Assembly: GCF_028747205.1 (NCBI RefSeq) | Contig: NZ_CP112880.1 | Span: 1,240,001-1,304,000 of the forward strand | Length of the DNA stretch: 64,000 nt | Reading direction: 5' to 3' | DNA from: Streptomyces sp. CA-278952 | Lineage (GTDB): Bacteria; Actinomycetota; Actinomycetes; Streptomycetales; Streptomycetaceae | Shown here: one piece after another, positions 25,404 to 33,680 of the stretch | How the letters are laid out: every line of letters starts with the position of its first letter | Numbering within the stretch: position 1 is the stretch's first letter | Notes under the pieces: model-generated | What the model saw: only the letters and a program-made list of their open reading frames with translations | Databases searched by the model: none | What the model was told of the DNA's origin: nothing | Position numbers and translations under genes: made by a program

Positions 25404-26780
25404 GGCGATCTGCGCGAGGCGGCGTGCCTCGTCGCGGGTGACGCGGGCGATGGCGTCCTCGTCCACCGTGGTGAGGTGGTTGCCCTCGACGACCGGCTTG
25501 CCGTCGACGAGGGACAGGGTCACCGGGGCGGCCGCGCCGAAGATGAGCGCGGTCACCGGGTCGGCGATCGAGGAGTGGGCCAGGGTGTCCAGCTTCCACA
25601 GGACGAGGTCGGCGAGCTTGCCGGCCTCCAGGGAGCCGATCTGGTCGGCGCGGCCCAGTACTCGGGCCCCGCCGAAGGTCCCGAGGCGCAGGGCCTGACG
25701 GGCGTTCAGGGCGGTTTCGCGGTGGGCGCCGAGGCGGTTGATGAGGAGCGCGTTGCGCAGCTCGGTGTGGAGTTCGCCGGACTCGTTGGAGGCGGTGCCG
25801 TCCACGCCGAGGCCGACGGGGACGCCGGCGGCGAGCATGTCGGGGACCCGGGCGATGCCCGCGGCGAGGCGCGCGTTGGAGGACGGGCAGTGGGCGACGC
25901 CGGTTCCCGTACGGGCGAAGGCGGCGATGTCCGAGTCGTTCATGTGGACGCAGTGGGCCATCCACACGTCCTCGCCGAGCCAGCCGGTCGACTCGAAGTA
26001 CTCGGTCGGGCCCATCCCGAACAGCTCCTTGCAGAACTGCTCCTCCTCGACGGTCTCCGAACCGTGGGTGTGCAGCCGTACGCCCTTGCGGCGGGCCAAC
26101 TCGGCACCCTGACGCATCAGTTCGGTGGAGACGGAGAACGGCGAGCAGGGCGCGACGGCGACCTGGGTCATGGCGTCGAAGGAGGCGTCGTGGTGGGCGT
26201 CGACCGTCGCCTCGGTGGCGGCGAGGGCGCCTTCCAAGGTCTCGACGGCGAAGTCCGGGGGCAGGCCGCCGTCCTTCTCGCTGCGGTCCATGGAGCCCCG
26301 GGCGAGGGTGAACCGCACGCCCATCTCGCGGGCGGCGCCGATGATCGCGCCGGAGAGGTCGCCGGAGCCCTTCGGGAAGACGTAGTGGTGGTCCATGGCG
26401 GTGGTGACGCCGCCGCGGGCCATCATGGCGAGCGAGCCCTGCGCGGCGGCGCGGGCCATCGGCTCGTCGATGCGCGCCCAGGTCGGGTAGAGGGCGACCA
26501 GCCAGTTGAAGAGGTTGTGGTCGGTGGCCAGGCCCCGGGTGATCCACTGGTAGAAGTGGTGGTGCGTGTTGACCAGGCCGGGGGTCGCGAGGTGTCCGGT
26601 GCCGTCGATCCGCCGGACGACTCCGGCGAGGCCCTCCGGAGCCTTGCCGGCGCCGATGGACTCGATGCGGTTGCCCGCCACGACGATGTACCCGGACGCG
26701 TACTCCGTGTCGTGGGCGTCGACGGTGGCGATCGAACAGTTCTCGATGACGATGCGCTGAGGGTCTGCCGAAGCTGCCAT
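25392..26780 (-). CDS. 8-Oxoguanine deaminase (amidohydrolase superfamily)
   Basis: A 462-aa metal-dependent deaminase. The metal ligands are visible in NTHHHFYQ (about 70), HTHGSE (about 237) and the DGTASNE Asp (about 325). The 8-oxoguanine deaminase signature SSNARLAAGIARV follows the His of AHCPSSNA near 298. The expected reaction turns 8-oxoguanine, a product of nucleic acid oxidation, into uric acid and ammonia (EC 3.5.4.32), which feeds the uricase gene in the same operon. An assignment as an atrazine chlorohydrolase-like or guanine deaminase is less likely. ATG 26780 follows AAGGAAG. It lies between two NCS2 permeases, so the substrate is probably imported. Confidence 0.88.
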   Translation of the reverse strand: MAASADPQRIVIENCSIATVDAHDTEYASGYIVVAGNRIESIGAGKAPEGLAGVVRRIDGTGHLATPGLVNTHHHFYQWITRGLATDHNLFNWLVALYPTWARIDEPMARAAAQGSLAMMARGGVTTAMDHHYVFPKGSGDLSGAIIGAAREMGVRFTLARGSMDRSEKDGGLPPDFAVETLEGALAATEATVDAHHDASFDAMTQVAVAPCSPFSVSTELMRQGAELARRKGVRLHTHGSETVEEEQFCKELFGMGPTEYFESTGWLGEDVWMAHCVHMNDSDIAAFARTGTGVAHCPSSNARLAAGIARVPDMLAAGVPVGLGVDGTASNESGELHTELRNALLINRLGAHRETALNARQALRLGTFGGARVLGRADQIGSLEAGKLADLVLWKLDTLAHSSIADPVTALIFGAAAPVTLSLVDGKPVVEGNHLTTVDEDAIARVTRDEARRLAQIAAGA

Positions 26781-26825
26781 GGCGCTTCCTTCTTCTCTCT
26801 GTGGCGATGTGGGCACGGCAGGACC

Positions 26826-28229
26826 CTAGGAGGATTTGAGTGCCACAGCGGTGCGGCTGTGGGTGCCGAGATGGTGGAAGAACAGATTGAGCACGACCGC
26901 GACCAGTGCTCCCGCGCTGATCCCGGAGCCGAGGACGGTCTGCGCCCAGGCCGGGAATCCGGCGTAGAAGGTCGGCGCGGCGAGCGGGATGATGCCCGCG
27001 CCGAGCGCGACGGCGACCAGGATGATGTTGGAGCTGTCGTCCAGGCCCGCCTCGGAGAGCGTACGGATGCCGCTGACCGCGATGGAGCCGAAGAGGACGA
27101 TGCCGGCGCCGCCGAGGACGGGCATCGGGACGAGCGAGACGACCGCGCCGAGGACCGGGAAGGCGCCGAGGACCAGGAGCGCTCCGCCGGCGGCCGCGAC
27201 GACGTACCGGCTGCGTACGCGGGTCAGGGAGACGACGCCGACGTTCTGGGCGAAGGCGCTGGTGGGAAATCCGCCGAAGACCGGGCCGAGGAGGGTGGCG
27301 ATGCCGTCCGTACGCAGGCCCCGGGTGATCGTGCGGCCGTCGGTGCGGCGGTCGCAGATCTCGCCGAGGGCGAGCATCCCGGCGGAGGACTCCGTCATCA
27401 GGACGAGCATGACGATGCAGAGCGACAGGATCGCGGCGGGCTGGAACTCCGGCGCGCCGAAGGCGAAGGGGGTCGGCAGGGCGGCTAGTGGTGCGGACTT
27501 CAGCGCGGAGAAGTCGGCGAGTCCGAACGGGATAGCGGCCAGCGTGCCGACGAACATGCCCATCAGCAGGGCCACTTGCTTGAGGAAGCCGCGGCCGAAG
27601 CGCTGGATGAGCAGGATGACGACGAGCGTGAAGGCGGCCAGCGCCAGGTACTTCATGGCGCCGAAGTCGGCGGCGGTGGCGTCTCCGCCCTGCGCCCAGG
27701 CGACCGGGACCGGCATCAGGGTGACGCCGATGAGGGTGATGACCACGCCGGTGACGAGCGGCGGGAAGAAGCGCAGCAGTCTGCCGAAGAAGGGGCCGAC
27801 GGCCAGGCAGAAGACTCCCGCGACGAGCACCGCCCCGTAGATCGAGGGGAGTTGGTGACCGGGTGCGCTGGTCTCGGCGATGGCGAGCATCGGCGCGATC
27901 CCGGCGGAGGAGGCGGCGTTGACGAAGGGCAGCCGGTTGCCGGCGAAACGGCCGAGACCGACGGTCTGCAGGATGGTGGCGAGCCCGGCGATCAGGAGGC
28001 TCGCCGCGATGAGCCGGGTCATCCCGGCGGTGTCGAGGCCGACGGCCTGGCCGATGATCAGCGGAGGGGTGACGACGCCCGCGTACATGGCGGCGATGTG
28101 CTGGAGCGCGGCGGGGACGAGCCGCGCGGGAGGAAGCTTCTCGTCGACCGGGTGAACTGCCTTGTCGACAGCGGTGGTCGGTGAGGTTGTGCCTGGGCCT
28201 TCTGCCGGCCTCGTTGCAGGCTGTGCCAT
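26826..28229 (-). CDS. NCS2 uric acid/xanthine permease
   Basis: A 467-aa NCS2 symporter, paralogous to the permease at 23596-25053 (same LPPxRLVPAALQHIAAMYAGVV entry helix, TM8 VLMTESSAGMLALGE, TM10 PTSAFAQNVGVVSLTRV). It lies directly after uricase (68 bp) and before 8-oxoguanine deaminase (45 bp), so it is the more likely uric acid transporter of the two. ATG 28229 follows GGAGGGAA by five bases. The substrate of each paralogue cannot be separated by eye. Confidence 0.9.
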   Translation of the reverse strand: MAQPATRPAEGPGTTSPTTAVDKAVHPVDEKLPPARLVPAALQHIAAMYAGVVTPPLIIGQAVGLDTAGMTRLIAASLLIAGLATILQTVGLGRFAGNRLPFVNAASSAGIAPMLAIAETSAPGHQLPSIYGAVLVAGVFCLAVGPFFGRLLRFFPPLVTGVVITLIGVTLMPVPVAWAQGGDATAADFGAMKYLALAAFTLVVILLIQRFGRGFLKQVALLMGMFVGTLAAIPFGLADFSALKSAPLAALPTPFAFGAPEFQPAAILSLCIVMLVLMTESSAGMLALGEICDRRTDGRTITRGLRTDGIATLLGPVFGGFPTSAFAQNVGVVSLTRVRSRYVVAAAGGALLVLGAFPVLGAVVSLVPMPVLGGAGIVLFGSIAVSGIRTLSEAGLDDSSNIILVAVALGAGIIPLAAPTFYAGFPAWAQTVLGSGISAGALVAVVLNLFFHHLGTHSRTAVALKSS

Positions 28230-28297
28230 GGGGGTTCCCTCCGGGATGACCGGCCTCCGCCCGTCGTTGCGCGGGCGGAGGCGGGTTCAGTGCCGCG

Positions 28298-29221
28298 TCA
28301 GAGGTTGGTCATGTCGACCGGGATCTTCGGCTCGACGCCGTCCCGGAGCACGGTGGCCTCGATCAGACCGTAGGGACGGTCCGCCGCGAAGTAGACCTCA
28401 TTGTCGTTCTTGAGGCCGAACGGTTCGAGGTCCACCAGGAAGTGGTGGTTGTTCGGCAGCGAGAACCGGATCTCGTCGATCTCGCTGCGGCTGTTGATGA
28501 TGCGCGAACCCATCTGGTACAGGGTCTGCTGGAGCGAGAGGGAGTACGTCTCGGCGAAGGCGTGGAGCATGTGCTTGCGCGCCTGCTCGTAGGACTTCTC
28601 CCAGTTCGGCATCCGCTGCTCGTCGCTGGTCCAGTTGTAGCGCCAGCGGGCGGAGACGTCCGTCGCGAGGATGCGGTCGTACGCCTCCTTCAGCGTCGTG
28701 TACCGGTCCTTGACGTAGCCCCAGAACTCGGAGTTGGTCGAGTTCATCACGGTCAGGTCCTTGAGGCCCGAGATGACCTCCCAGTTGTCGCCGTCGTAGG
28801 TGATCTGGGAGACGCGGGTCTCCTGGCCCTTGCGGACGAAGGAGTGCCTGACCTCGTCGGCGCCGATGAAGCGGGAGTTGCCGTCGGAGGTCGCGATGCG
28901 CTCCCAGCTGTACTCCTCGATCCGGATCCGGGCGCGGTGGATCGGCTCCTGGGAGGAGACGAAGTGCCGGGCGAGGTGGATGCCGAACTGCTCGGCGGAC
29001 TCGATCCCGTGCTCCTTGGCGAACGCGAACACCGTGTTCTTGGTGGTGTCGGTCGGCAGGACGTTGGCGTTGGAGCCGGAGTAGTGGACGTCGTCCATGT
29101 CGCCCGAGAGGGCGACCGAGACGTTCAGGTCCTTGATGTGGTGGGTGTCGCCGTCCCGCACGATCTTGACGACGCGGTTCTCTGCTTTGCCGTACTGGTT
29201 CTGGCCGAGAATCGTGGGCAT
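28298..29221 (-). CDS. uaZ: Urate oxidase (uricase)
   Basis: A 307-aa cofactor-free urate oxidase (EC 1.7.3.3), converting urate to 5-hydroxyisourate and hydrogen peroxide. It contains two T-fold repeats (about 10-140 and 150-295). Conserved features include GQNQYGKAENRVVKI at the start, DTTKNTVFAFAKEHG with the catalytic Lys/Thr pair (about 58-72), and the C-terminal SLPNNHHFLVDLEPFG. It follows uraH by 7 bases and precedes the permease gene. Peroxide from this step explains a catalase gene sharing the same class A regulatory box. Confidence 0.97.
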   Translation of the reverse strand: MPTILGQNQYGKAENRVVKIVRDGDTHHIKDLNVSVALSGDMDDVHYSGSNANVLPTDTTKNTVFAFAKEHGIESAEQFGIHLARHFVSSQEPIHRARIRIEEYSWERIATSDGNSRFIGADEVRHSFVRKGQETRVSQITYDGDNWEVISGLKDLTVMNSTNSEFWGYVKDRYTTLKEAYDRILATDVSARWRYNWTSDEQRMPNWEKSYEQARKHMLHAFAETYSLSLQQTLYQMGSRIINSRSEIDEIRFSLPNNHHFLVDLEPFGLKNDNEVYFAADRPYGLIEATVLRDGVEPKIPVDMTNL

Positions 29222-29228
29222 GTCGGTG

Positions 29229-29618
29229 CTAGCTCCCTCGGTAAACGGAGTAGCCGAACGGGTTGAGCAGCAGCGGTACGTGATAGTGCTCGCCCGGGGC
29301 GACCGCGAACGCGATGGTCACCTCCGGGAAGAACGCGCCGCTGTCCCTTACGCGGGGGGCGTCCTGCTGCGCCTCGGCTTGCTTCTTGGAAAAATACGCC
29401 TCGGTGTCGAATGCGAGACGCACATGGCTTGTTCCCTCCGGCAGTGCCGGGAGGTCCTTGCAACGCCCGTCCGCATCGGTCGCGGACGCTCCGAGCGTCA
29501 CGTACGGCGCGTCGCTTCCGCTGCGGGCGGCGAGCGAGACGGCGACGGACGCGGCGGGGCGGCCGATACTGGTGTCCAGGATGTGGGTGGACACCGATGC
29601 GGTCGTGTCGGTACTCAA
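29229..29618 (-). CDS. uraH: 5-Hydroxyisourate hydrolase
   Basis: A 129-aa transthyretin-like hydrolase (EC 3.5.2.17) turning 5-hydroxyisourate into OHCU. The N-terminal STHILDTSIGRPA (His and Asp of the active site) and the C-terminal LLLNPFGYSVYRGS, matching the family YRGS end, are complete. The start is unusual: TTG at 29618, ten bases after AGGAG, gives the expected MSTDTT opening. An upstream GTG (29627) sits too close to that site, and the longer TTG start at 29642 would overlap the uraD stop. It lies within the uraD-uraH-uricase operon with tight spacing. Confidence 0.93.
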   Translation of the reverse strand: MSTDTTASVSTHILDTSIGRPAASVAVSLAARSGSDAPYVTLGASATDADGRCKDLPALPEGTSHVRLAFDTEAYFSKKQAEAQQDAPRVRDSGAFFPEVTIAFAVAPGEHYHVPLLLNPFGYSVYRGS

Positions 29619-29638
29619 GACCGTCACTCTCCTAGATC

Positions 29639-30175
29639 TCAAGAGTCCTGTGCGGAAGTGCCCTCTGCGAGGGTCTCCGTCACGAGACGGGTCAGCCGGA
29701 TGCGGTTGATCTTGCCCAGTTCGGTGCGCACGATCTCCTGCTCCTGCTCGGGCGAGTTTCCGATCCGGGACTTCACCGCGTCGCGCATCTGCTCACCGGT
29801 GGCGCCGGTGGCGCAGATCAGGAAGACATGTCCGAACCGCTCCTGGTAGGCCAGGTTCAGTTCGAGCATCTCGGTCTTGAGCTCCTCGGAGGCGCCGGCC
29901 ATCCCCCGCTGCTCACGGGAGGAGGTCGGGTCGCCGGGCTTCGGGCGGCCGATCGGCGGGTGGCCCGCCATCGCTTCGGCCAGGTCCTCCGCGGTGAGCT
30001 TCGCCATGGCGGCGTCGCTCGCGGAGAGCAGGGCTTCTTCGGTGGCGTACGGGCGCCCGGCGAGGATGGTGTTTCCCCAGGTCGCACTGGCACACACCTC
30101 GTGCAGTGCGGGAGTGGCCTCGCCGTCCGCCAGGGTGTTGAACCGGGTGAGGCCCGGTGTGGAGCTCGAAGTCAC
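29639..30175 (-). CDS. uraD: OHCU decarboxylase
   Basis: A 178-aa 2-oxo-4-hydroxy-4-carboxy-5-ureidoimidazoline decarboxylase (EC 4.1.1.97), giving S-allantoin. The catalytic His lies in MAGHPPIG (about 80), with Glu in the SSREQRGM segment and the FGHVFLICATG stretch after it, all family hallmarks. GTG 30175 is chosen because GGAGG lies five bases upstream; the open frame continues to 30340 but runs through the operator and terminator. It is first gene of the urate operon. A class A box (30248-30264) lies about 75-90 bases before its start. Confidence 0.94.
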   Translation of the reverse strand: MTSSSTPGLTRFNTLADGEATPALHEVCASATWGNTILAGRPYATEEALLSASDAAMAKLTAEDLAEAMAGHPPIGRPKPGDPTSSREQRGMAGASEELKTEMLELNLAYQERFGHVFLICATGATGEQMRDAVKSRIGNSPEQEQEIVRTELGKINRIRLTRLVTETLAEGTSAQDS

Positions 30176-30247
30176 GGGAGCCTCCGTGGCTGTTTTTCGC
30201 TGTGCGTTGTTCGGGCTGCGGATAGCTAACGCCCTCCACAACACGAC

Positions 30248-30264
30248 GTCAACACTTTGTTGAA
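30248..30264. promoter_or_regulatory. Class A box before the urate operon
   Basis: GTCAAC-ACTTT-GTTGAA reads TTCAAC-AAAGT-GTTGAC on the other strand. This is one base different from the box before the catalase gene (TTCAAC-AAACT-GTTGAC). It lies 73-89 bases upstream of uraD, just beyond the terminator of the neighbouring HTH operon. It is the probable control site for the whole urate operon. Confidence 0.65.
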
Positions 30265-30279
30265 ATCTCGCGAACGAAG

Positions 30280-30315
30280 AAAGCCGCCGTCCCGGCATAC
30301 GGACGGCGGCTTTTT
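30280..30315. terminator. Rho-independent terminator of the HTH/DUF77 operon
   Basis: AAAGCCGCCGTCC (30280-30292) pairs with GGACGGCGGCTTT (30301-30313), a 13-bp perfect stem with an 8-base loop. On the leftward strand it is followed by TTTCTTC, and on the rightward strand by TTTTT. It ends the leftward HTH gene and shields the urate promoter just beyond. Confidence 0.9.
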
Positions 30316-30340
30316 CTGCGTCTTCGGTGTGTTCGGCCAA

Positions 30341-30778
30341 CTACTCACCCTTGGCCGCATGTTCCCGGTTCAGGTAGTTGTAAACGGTGAACCTGGAGAC
30401 GCCCAGGGCGCCGGCCACCGTCTCCACCCCGTGCCGCACGGAGAAGGCACCGCGTGCCTCCAGCGCCCGGACGACGCTCTGCTTGGCCTTGCGGTCCAGG
30501 TCGGCGAGCGGCATCCCGTGCCGTCGTTCCATCGCGGCGAGGATGTGGTCGAGCGAGTCGGAGAGCTGAGGAAGGCGTACGGCTATGACGTCCTGGCCCT
30601 CCCAGGCGAGCACGACGTCGTCCGGTTGGGCCTGATCCGGACCCAGCAGCTCCGCGCCCATCGCGTCGACGAGCGGCTTGACCGCGGAGACCAGCGGATG
30701 GTCGAGCGTTGCCGAAGGGTTATCGGACGCGGCGGAGGTGTCGGCGGCGGCCGGGGGGTGATCGACGGATTCGGTCAC
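30341..30778 (-). CDS. Small helix-turn-helix protein next to the urate operon
   Basis: A 145-aa protein. The N-terminal 25 residues are disordered and rich in Ala/Ser/Asp, a central segment (about 27-85) shows a PAS- or YheO-like pattern, and the C-terminal HTH (about 105-140; VETVAGALGVSRFTVYNYL) resembles the HTH_22 domain of YheO/DauR-type regulators. It is probably a transcriptional regulator; location beside uraD suggests purine catabolism. It is a candidate reader of the class A boxes, in competition with the IclR protein. The GTG at 30778 overlaps the stop of the DUF77 gene. Confidence 0.65.
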   Translation of the reverse strand: MTESVDHPPAAADTSAASDNPSATLDHPLVSAVKPLVDAMGAELLGPDQAQPDDVVLAWEGQDVIAVRLPQLSDSLDHILAAMERRHGMPLADLDRKAKQSVVRALEARGAFSVRHGVETVAGALGVSRFTVYNYLNREHAAKGE

Positions 30779-31026
30779 GCCGCGTCCCCCTCGATCACGT
30801 TCACCTGGAGCGAGACCCGGGTGGCGCCCGAGGCCAGGGCCCGCCGCAGCAGGGAGTCCACGGCGGTGAGCACCTCGTCCGCGCCCCCTTCCGCGGTGTT
30901 GCCGAAGGGGCCGACGTCCACGGCGTCGAGCCCGGCGCCCTGGATCACCTCACGGGCGACCACCGCGTGGGCGGGCGCCTCGTCGAGATCGAACGGCTCG
31001 GTGGTGAATTCCACCCTCAAGCGCAC
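30775..31026 (-). CDS. DUF77/thiamine-binding-fold small protein
   Basis: An 83-aa single-domain protein with the ferredoxin-like pattern of the MTH1187/YkoF group (PF01910). This includes the turn VGPFGNTAEGGADEVLTAVD (residues about 37-56), comparable to the family P-x-GT-x-x-EG-x-x-DEV motif, and a final strand GATRVSLQVNV. Some relatives bind thiamine or hydroxymethylpyrimidine. It is co-transcribed with and overlaps the HTH gene, so it may supply a ligand-sensing partner. A link to the thiamine-diphosphate enzyme Gcl is only speculation. GTG start with GGAGG four bases upstream. Confidence 0.6.
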   Translation of the reverse strand: MRLRVEFTTEPFDLDEAPAHAVVAREVIQGAGLDAVDVGPFGNTAEGGADEVLTAVDSLLRRALASGATRVSLQVNVIEGDAA

Positions 31027-31260
31027 TGTGCCTCCATGATGTCCTCGCCCCGGGTGCGGGCTCCCGCGGCTCGGCCACGACTGTAACCGCTGGACGGGGC
31101 CCGCTCCGGTGCGCGCGGGGCCCGAACGCGGCGGTTACGGAAGCGGCAGGACGCAGACCGCGACCGGAGCCGGAAGACCGCGGCGGCTGGCGAGGCGGGC
31201 GCGGGGGAGGAACGGCCACCGTGGCCGGGGCGGTCGGGGCGGGAGCTCGGACGGGGGCGG

Positions 31261-32100
31261 TCAGCCGCCCGTCTGAATGTCCCCCCTGGTCGAGGAGGCG
31301 ATGGCGTCGCCGTGGGCGAAGTCGCCGGGCGGGATGCCCGGATGGTGCCCCTCCCGGTCGGGGGCGACCTCGGCCGCCGGGCCGAGCGCGAGCCGGGAGA
31401 CGATCCGGTAGCGGTCGCCCCGGTAGAGCGAGTGGACGTACTCCACGGGGCGGCCCGCCGTGTCGGAGGTCAGCCGCTCGAAGAGCAGCGCCGGCGACAG
31501 CTCCGGCACGTCGAGGAGCCCGGCCTCGGCGCGGGTGACGACGGTGGGCTCGATGGCCTGGACCGCCTCGTGGACGTGCACCCCGTGCGTGGAGCGCAGA
31601 TGCTCGTACAGGTCGCCGCTCTCCAGCTCCCGCGCGCTGAGGCCCGGCACCAGCTCGGCCCGGATGTGCAGGTGCTCGATGGCCATCGGCACACCGTCGA
31701 CCAGCCGCAGCCGCGCCACGTACACGATCTCGGCGGCGGGCGACATCCGCAGCTTGCGGCCGACGCGGGCCCCCGCCTGGAGGGTGGTGAACTCCAGCAG
31801 CCGGCTCGACCAGGCGCCCGCCGCCTGCGGCACGCCCAGCGCCCGGTCCCCGGCGACCAGTTCCTGGGTGATCTTGGCGGGGGCGACGAACATGCCCCGG
31901 CCATGCTCGCGCACCAGAAGCCCGGCGGCGACCAGCTCGTCGGCCGCCGCGCGCACGGTGGGCCGCGATACGCCGAGCAGGGCGCACAGGGCGCGCTCCG
32001 AGGGGATGGCGTCACCGGGGCTGCGCGACTCGATCAGCTCCAGCACGGCATCGCGGGTCCGCTCCCGCTTGAGCACCGTCCCCGGCACATCCGCGTCCAC
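31261..32100 (-). CDS. GntR/HutC regulator, DasR-like
   Basis: A 279-aa regulator with a winged helix (about 8-75; AIPSERALCALLGVSRPTVR) and a UTRA domain (about 95-240). Several phrases resemble the N-acetylglucosamine regulator DasR: LRLVDGVPMAIEHLHI, EAGLLDVPELSPALLFERLTSDTAGRPVEYVHSLYRGDRY (the stretch about 180-225). It is divergent from a binding-protein ABC operon ending in a GH20 gene, the same order as the dasR-dasABC locus. GTG 32100 follows GGAGGGG by five bases. An unconserved acidic/Gly tail follows the UTRA domain. It probably senses an amino-sugar phosphate. Confidence 0.85.
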   Translation of the reverse strand: MDADVPGTVLKRERTRDAVLELIESRSPGDAIPSERALCALLGVSRPTVRAAADELVAAGLLVREHGRGMFVAPAKITQELVAGDRALGVPQAAGAWSSRLLEFTTLQAGARVGRKLRMSPAAEIVYVARLRLVDGVPMAIEHLHIRAELVPGLSARELESGDLYEHLRSTHGVHVHEAVQAIEPTVVTRAEAGLLDVPELSPALLFERLTSDTAGRPVEYVHSLYRGDRYRIVSRLALGPAAEVAPDREGHHPGIPPGDFAHGDAIASSTRGDIQTGG

Positions 32101-32130
32101 GTGTTCCCCTCCCGACGGGTCGAACCTCTT

Positions 32131-32375
32131 ACCAGTTGTCGACCAGTGCGGCGTAACTGGCTTGCTGGTCAGGCGAAGTGTAACGCCATCCGCAAGCGTC
32201 ATCAGCGGCATGGCTACACGCAGACCATCAAATCCCCTCTCTACGCGAGGGGTTGACGGCCCCATTGGTCCATGCCACCTTCAACCCCCATCGAGAGGTG
32301 AGCTGTCCAGTGAACCCAACTGGTCAGGTGGTCAGGTGGATTTCAGATCAGGTGAAGTTCAGGTCAGGTCAGGTC
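32131..32375. promoter_or_regulatory. Divergent control region of the das-like operon
   Basis: The 305 bp between the divergent genes contain clustered CTGGT/ACCAG elements: ACCAGTTGTCGACCAGT (32131-32147), ACTGGCTTGCTGGTC (32156-32170), and CCAGT...ACTGG overlapping two GGTCAGGT copies (32307-32338). The arms resemble half of the DasR operator (ACTGGTCTAGACCAGT). CCCCTC/GAGGGG (32234-32252) forms a small hairpin, and TTGACG (32253-32258) may be a -35 box. AGGTC repeats three times at 32361-32375. Confidence 0.5.
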
Positions 32376-32405
32376 AGTCGCATCGTTCTGCTTCCGAGGT
32401 GAACC

Positions 32406-33674
32406 ATGAAGTACCGCTTGCTCGCCGGTGGGTCCGTGCTCGTCCTGACCGCCGCGCTCAGTGCCTGTAGTTCGTCGTCCGGAACGGACTCCGGCAACGG
32501 GGGCGGCCGGACGGCGGTGGACGTCTGGCTGATGCGCGACAGCGTCTCGGACGGGTTCCAGAAGGAGTTCGCCGCGGACTTCGAGAAGCGCCACCCCACG
32601 ATCGACGTGAAGATCCAGATCCAGGAGTGGGACGGGATCGGCGAGAAGATCACCGCCGCCCTGGCCAGCAACGACGCTCCGGACGTCATCGAGGCGGGCA
32701 ACACCCAGGTGGCGCAGTTCGCGGAGAGCGGCGGACTGCTCGACCTCAGCGACCGCACCGAGGAGCTGAACGGCGGGGACTGGCTGAGCGGCCTGGCCGA
32801 GCCGGGATCCTACGAGGGCAAGCAGTACGGCATCCCGTACTACGCGGCCAACCGGGTGGTCGTCTACCGCACCGACCTCTTCGAGAAGGCGGGCGTCGAC
32901 GCGACGGCGATCAAGACCCGTGAGCAGTGGATCGACGCCACCACCAAGCTCAACAAGGGCGGCACGCAGGGCATCTACCTGCCCGGACAGCTGTGGTACG
33001 CGCTGGCGGGGTTCATCTGGGACGAGGGCGGCGACCTCGCCGCGGAGTCCGACGGGAAGTGGTCCGGCGCGCTGGACACCCCCGAGGCGCTGCGCGGCAT
33101 GGCCTTCTACAAGGAGCTCCAGGCGCTCGGCAAGGGCCCCAAGGACTCCGACGAGGACGACCCGCCGCAGGCCGAGGTGATGGCCCAGGGGCAGGTGGCG
33201 CAGGTCATCCAGACCCCCGGCGGGGCCAAGGTCATCGCGGAGCAGAACCCCGCACTGGCGGGCAAGCTCGCCTTCTTCCCGATCCCGGGCAAGACGGCGG
33301 ACGCCCCGGGCGCGGTCTTCACCGGCGGCTCCGACCTGGTCGTGCCGGCCGCGGCGGCCCACCCCGACGAGGCGGTCGCCTTCATCAAGGAGCTGACCGG
33401 GGACACCTGGCAGAAGAAGCTCGCCGTCGCCATGAGCTACGTGCCGAACCGGACCACCCTGGCCTCCGCCGTGGCCGACGACCCGGGTGCCGCCGCGATG
33501 GCGGTCGGCGCGGCCAACGGGCACGCGACGCCGAACACCCCGGGCTGGGCCGCGGTCGAGGCCGAGAACCCGATCAAGGACTACATGACGGCCGTGCTCA
33601 CCGGGGGCGATCCGGCGAAGGAGGCGGCGAAGGCCTCGGCGGACATCACCCGGGCCATGAACGCCGGCTCCTGA
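32406..33674 (+). CDS. ABC transporter sugar-binding lipoprotein (DasA/NgcE-like)
   Basis: A 422-aa extracellular solute-binding protein of the SBP_bac_1 family. A signal peptide and lipobox ALSAC (Cys at about 21) anchor it to the membrane. The mature domain contains the family segments PDVIEAGNTQVAQFAESGGLLDL and YGIPYYAANRVVVYRTDLFEKAGV. It heads an operon with two permeases and a GH20 beta-N-acetylhexosaminidase, so chitobiose or another N-acetylhexosamine oligomer is the likely ligand. No ATPase gene is in the cluster, as in other Streptomyces sugar systems that use the shared ATPase MsiK. Control is by the divergent GntR protein. Confidence 0.88.
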   Translation: MKYRLLAGGSVLVLTAALSACSSSSGTDSGNGGGRTAVDVWLMRDSVSDGFQKEFAADFEKRHPTIDVKIQIQEWDGIGEKITAALASNDAPDVIEAGNTQVAQFAESGGLLDLSDRTEELNGGDWLSGLAEPGSYEGKQYGIPYYAANRVVVYRTDLFEKAGVDATAIKTREQWIDATTKLNKGGTQGIYLPGQLWYALAGFIWDEGGDLAAESDGKWSGALDTPEALRGMAFYKELQALGKGPKDSDEDDPPQAEVMAQGQVAQVIQTPGGAKVIAEQNPALAGKLAFFPIPGKTADAPGAVFTGGSDLVVPAAAAHPDEAVAFIKELTGDTWQKKLAVAMSYVPNRTTLASAVADDPGAAAMAVGAANGHATPNTPGWAAVEAENPIKDYMTAVLTGGDPAKEAAKASADITRAMNAGS

Positions 33675-33680
33675 CCTCGA

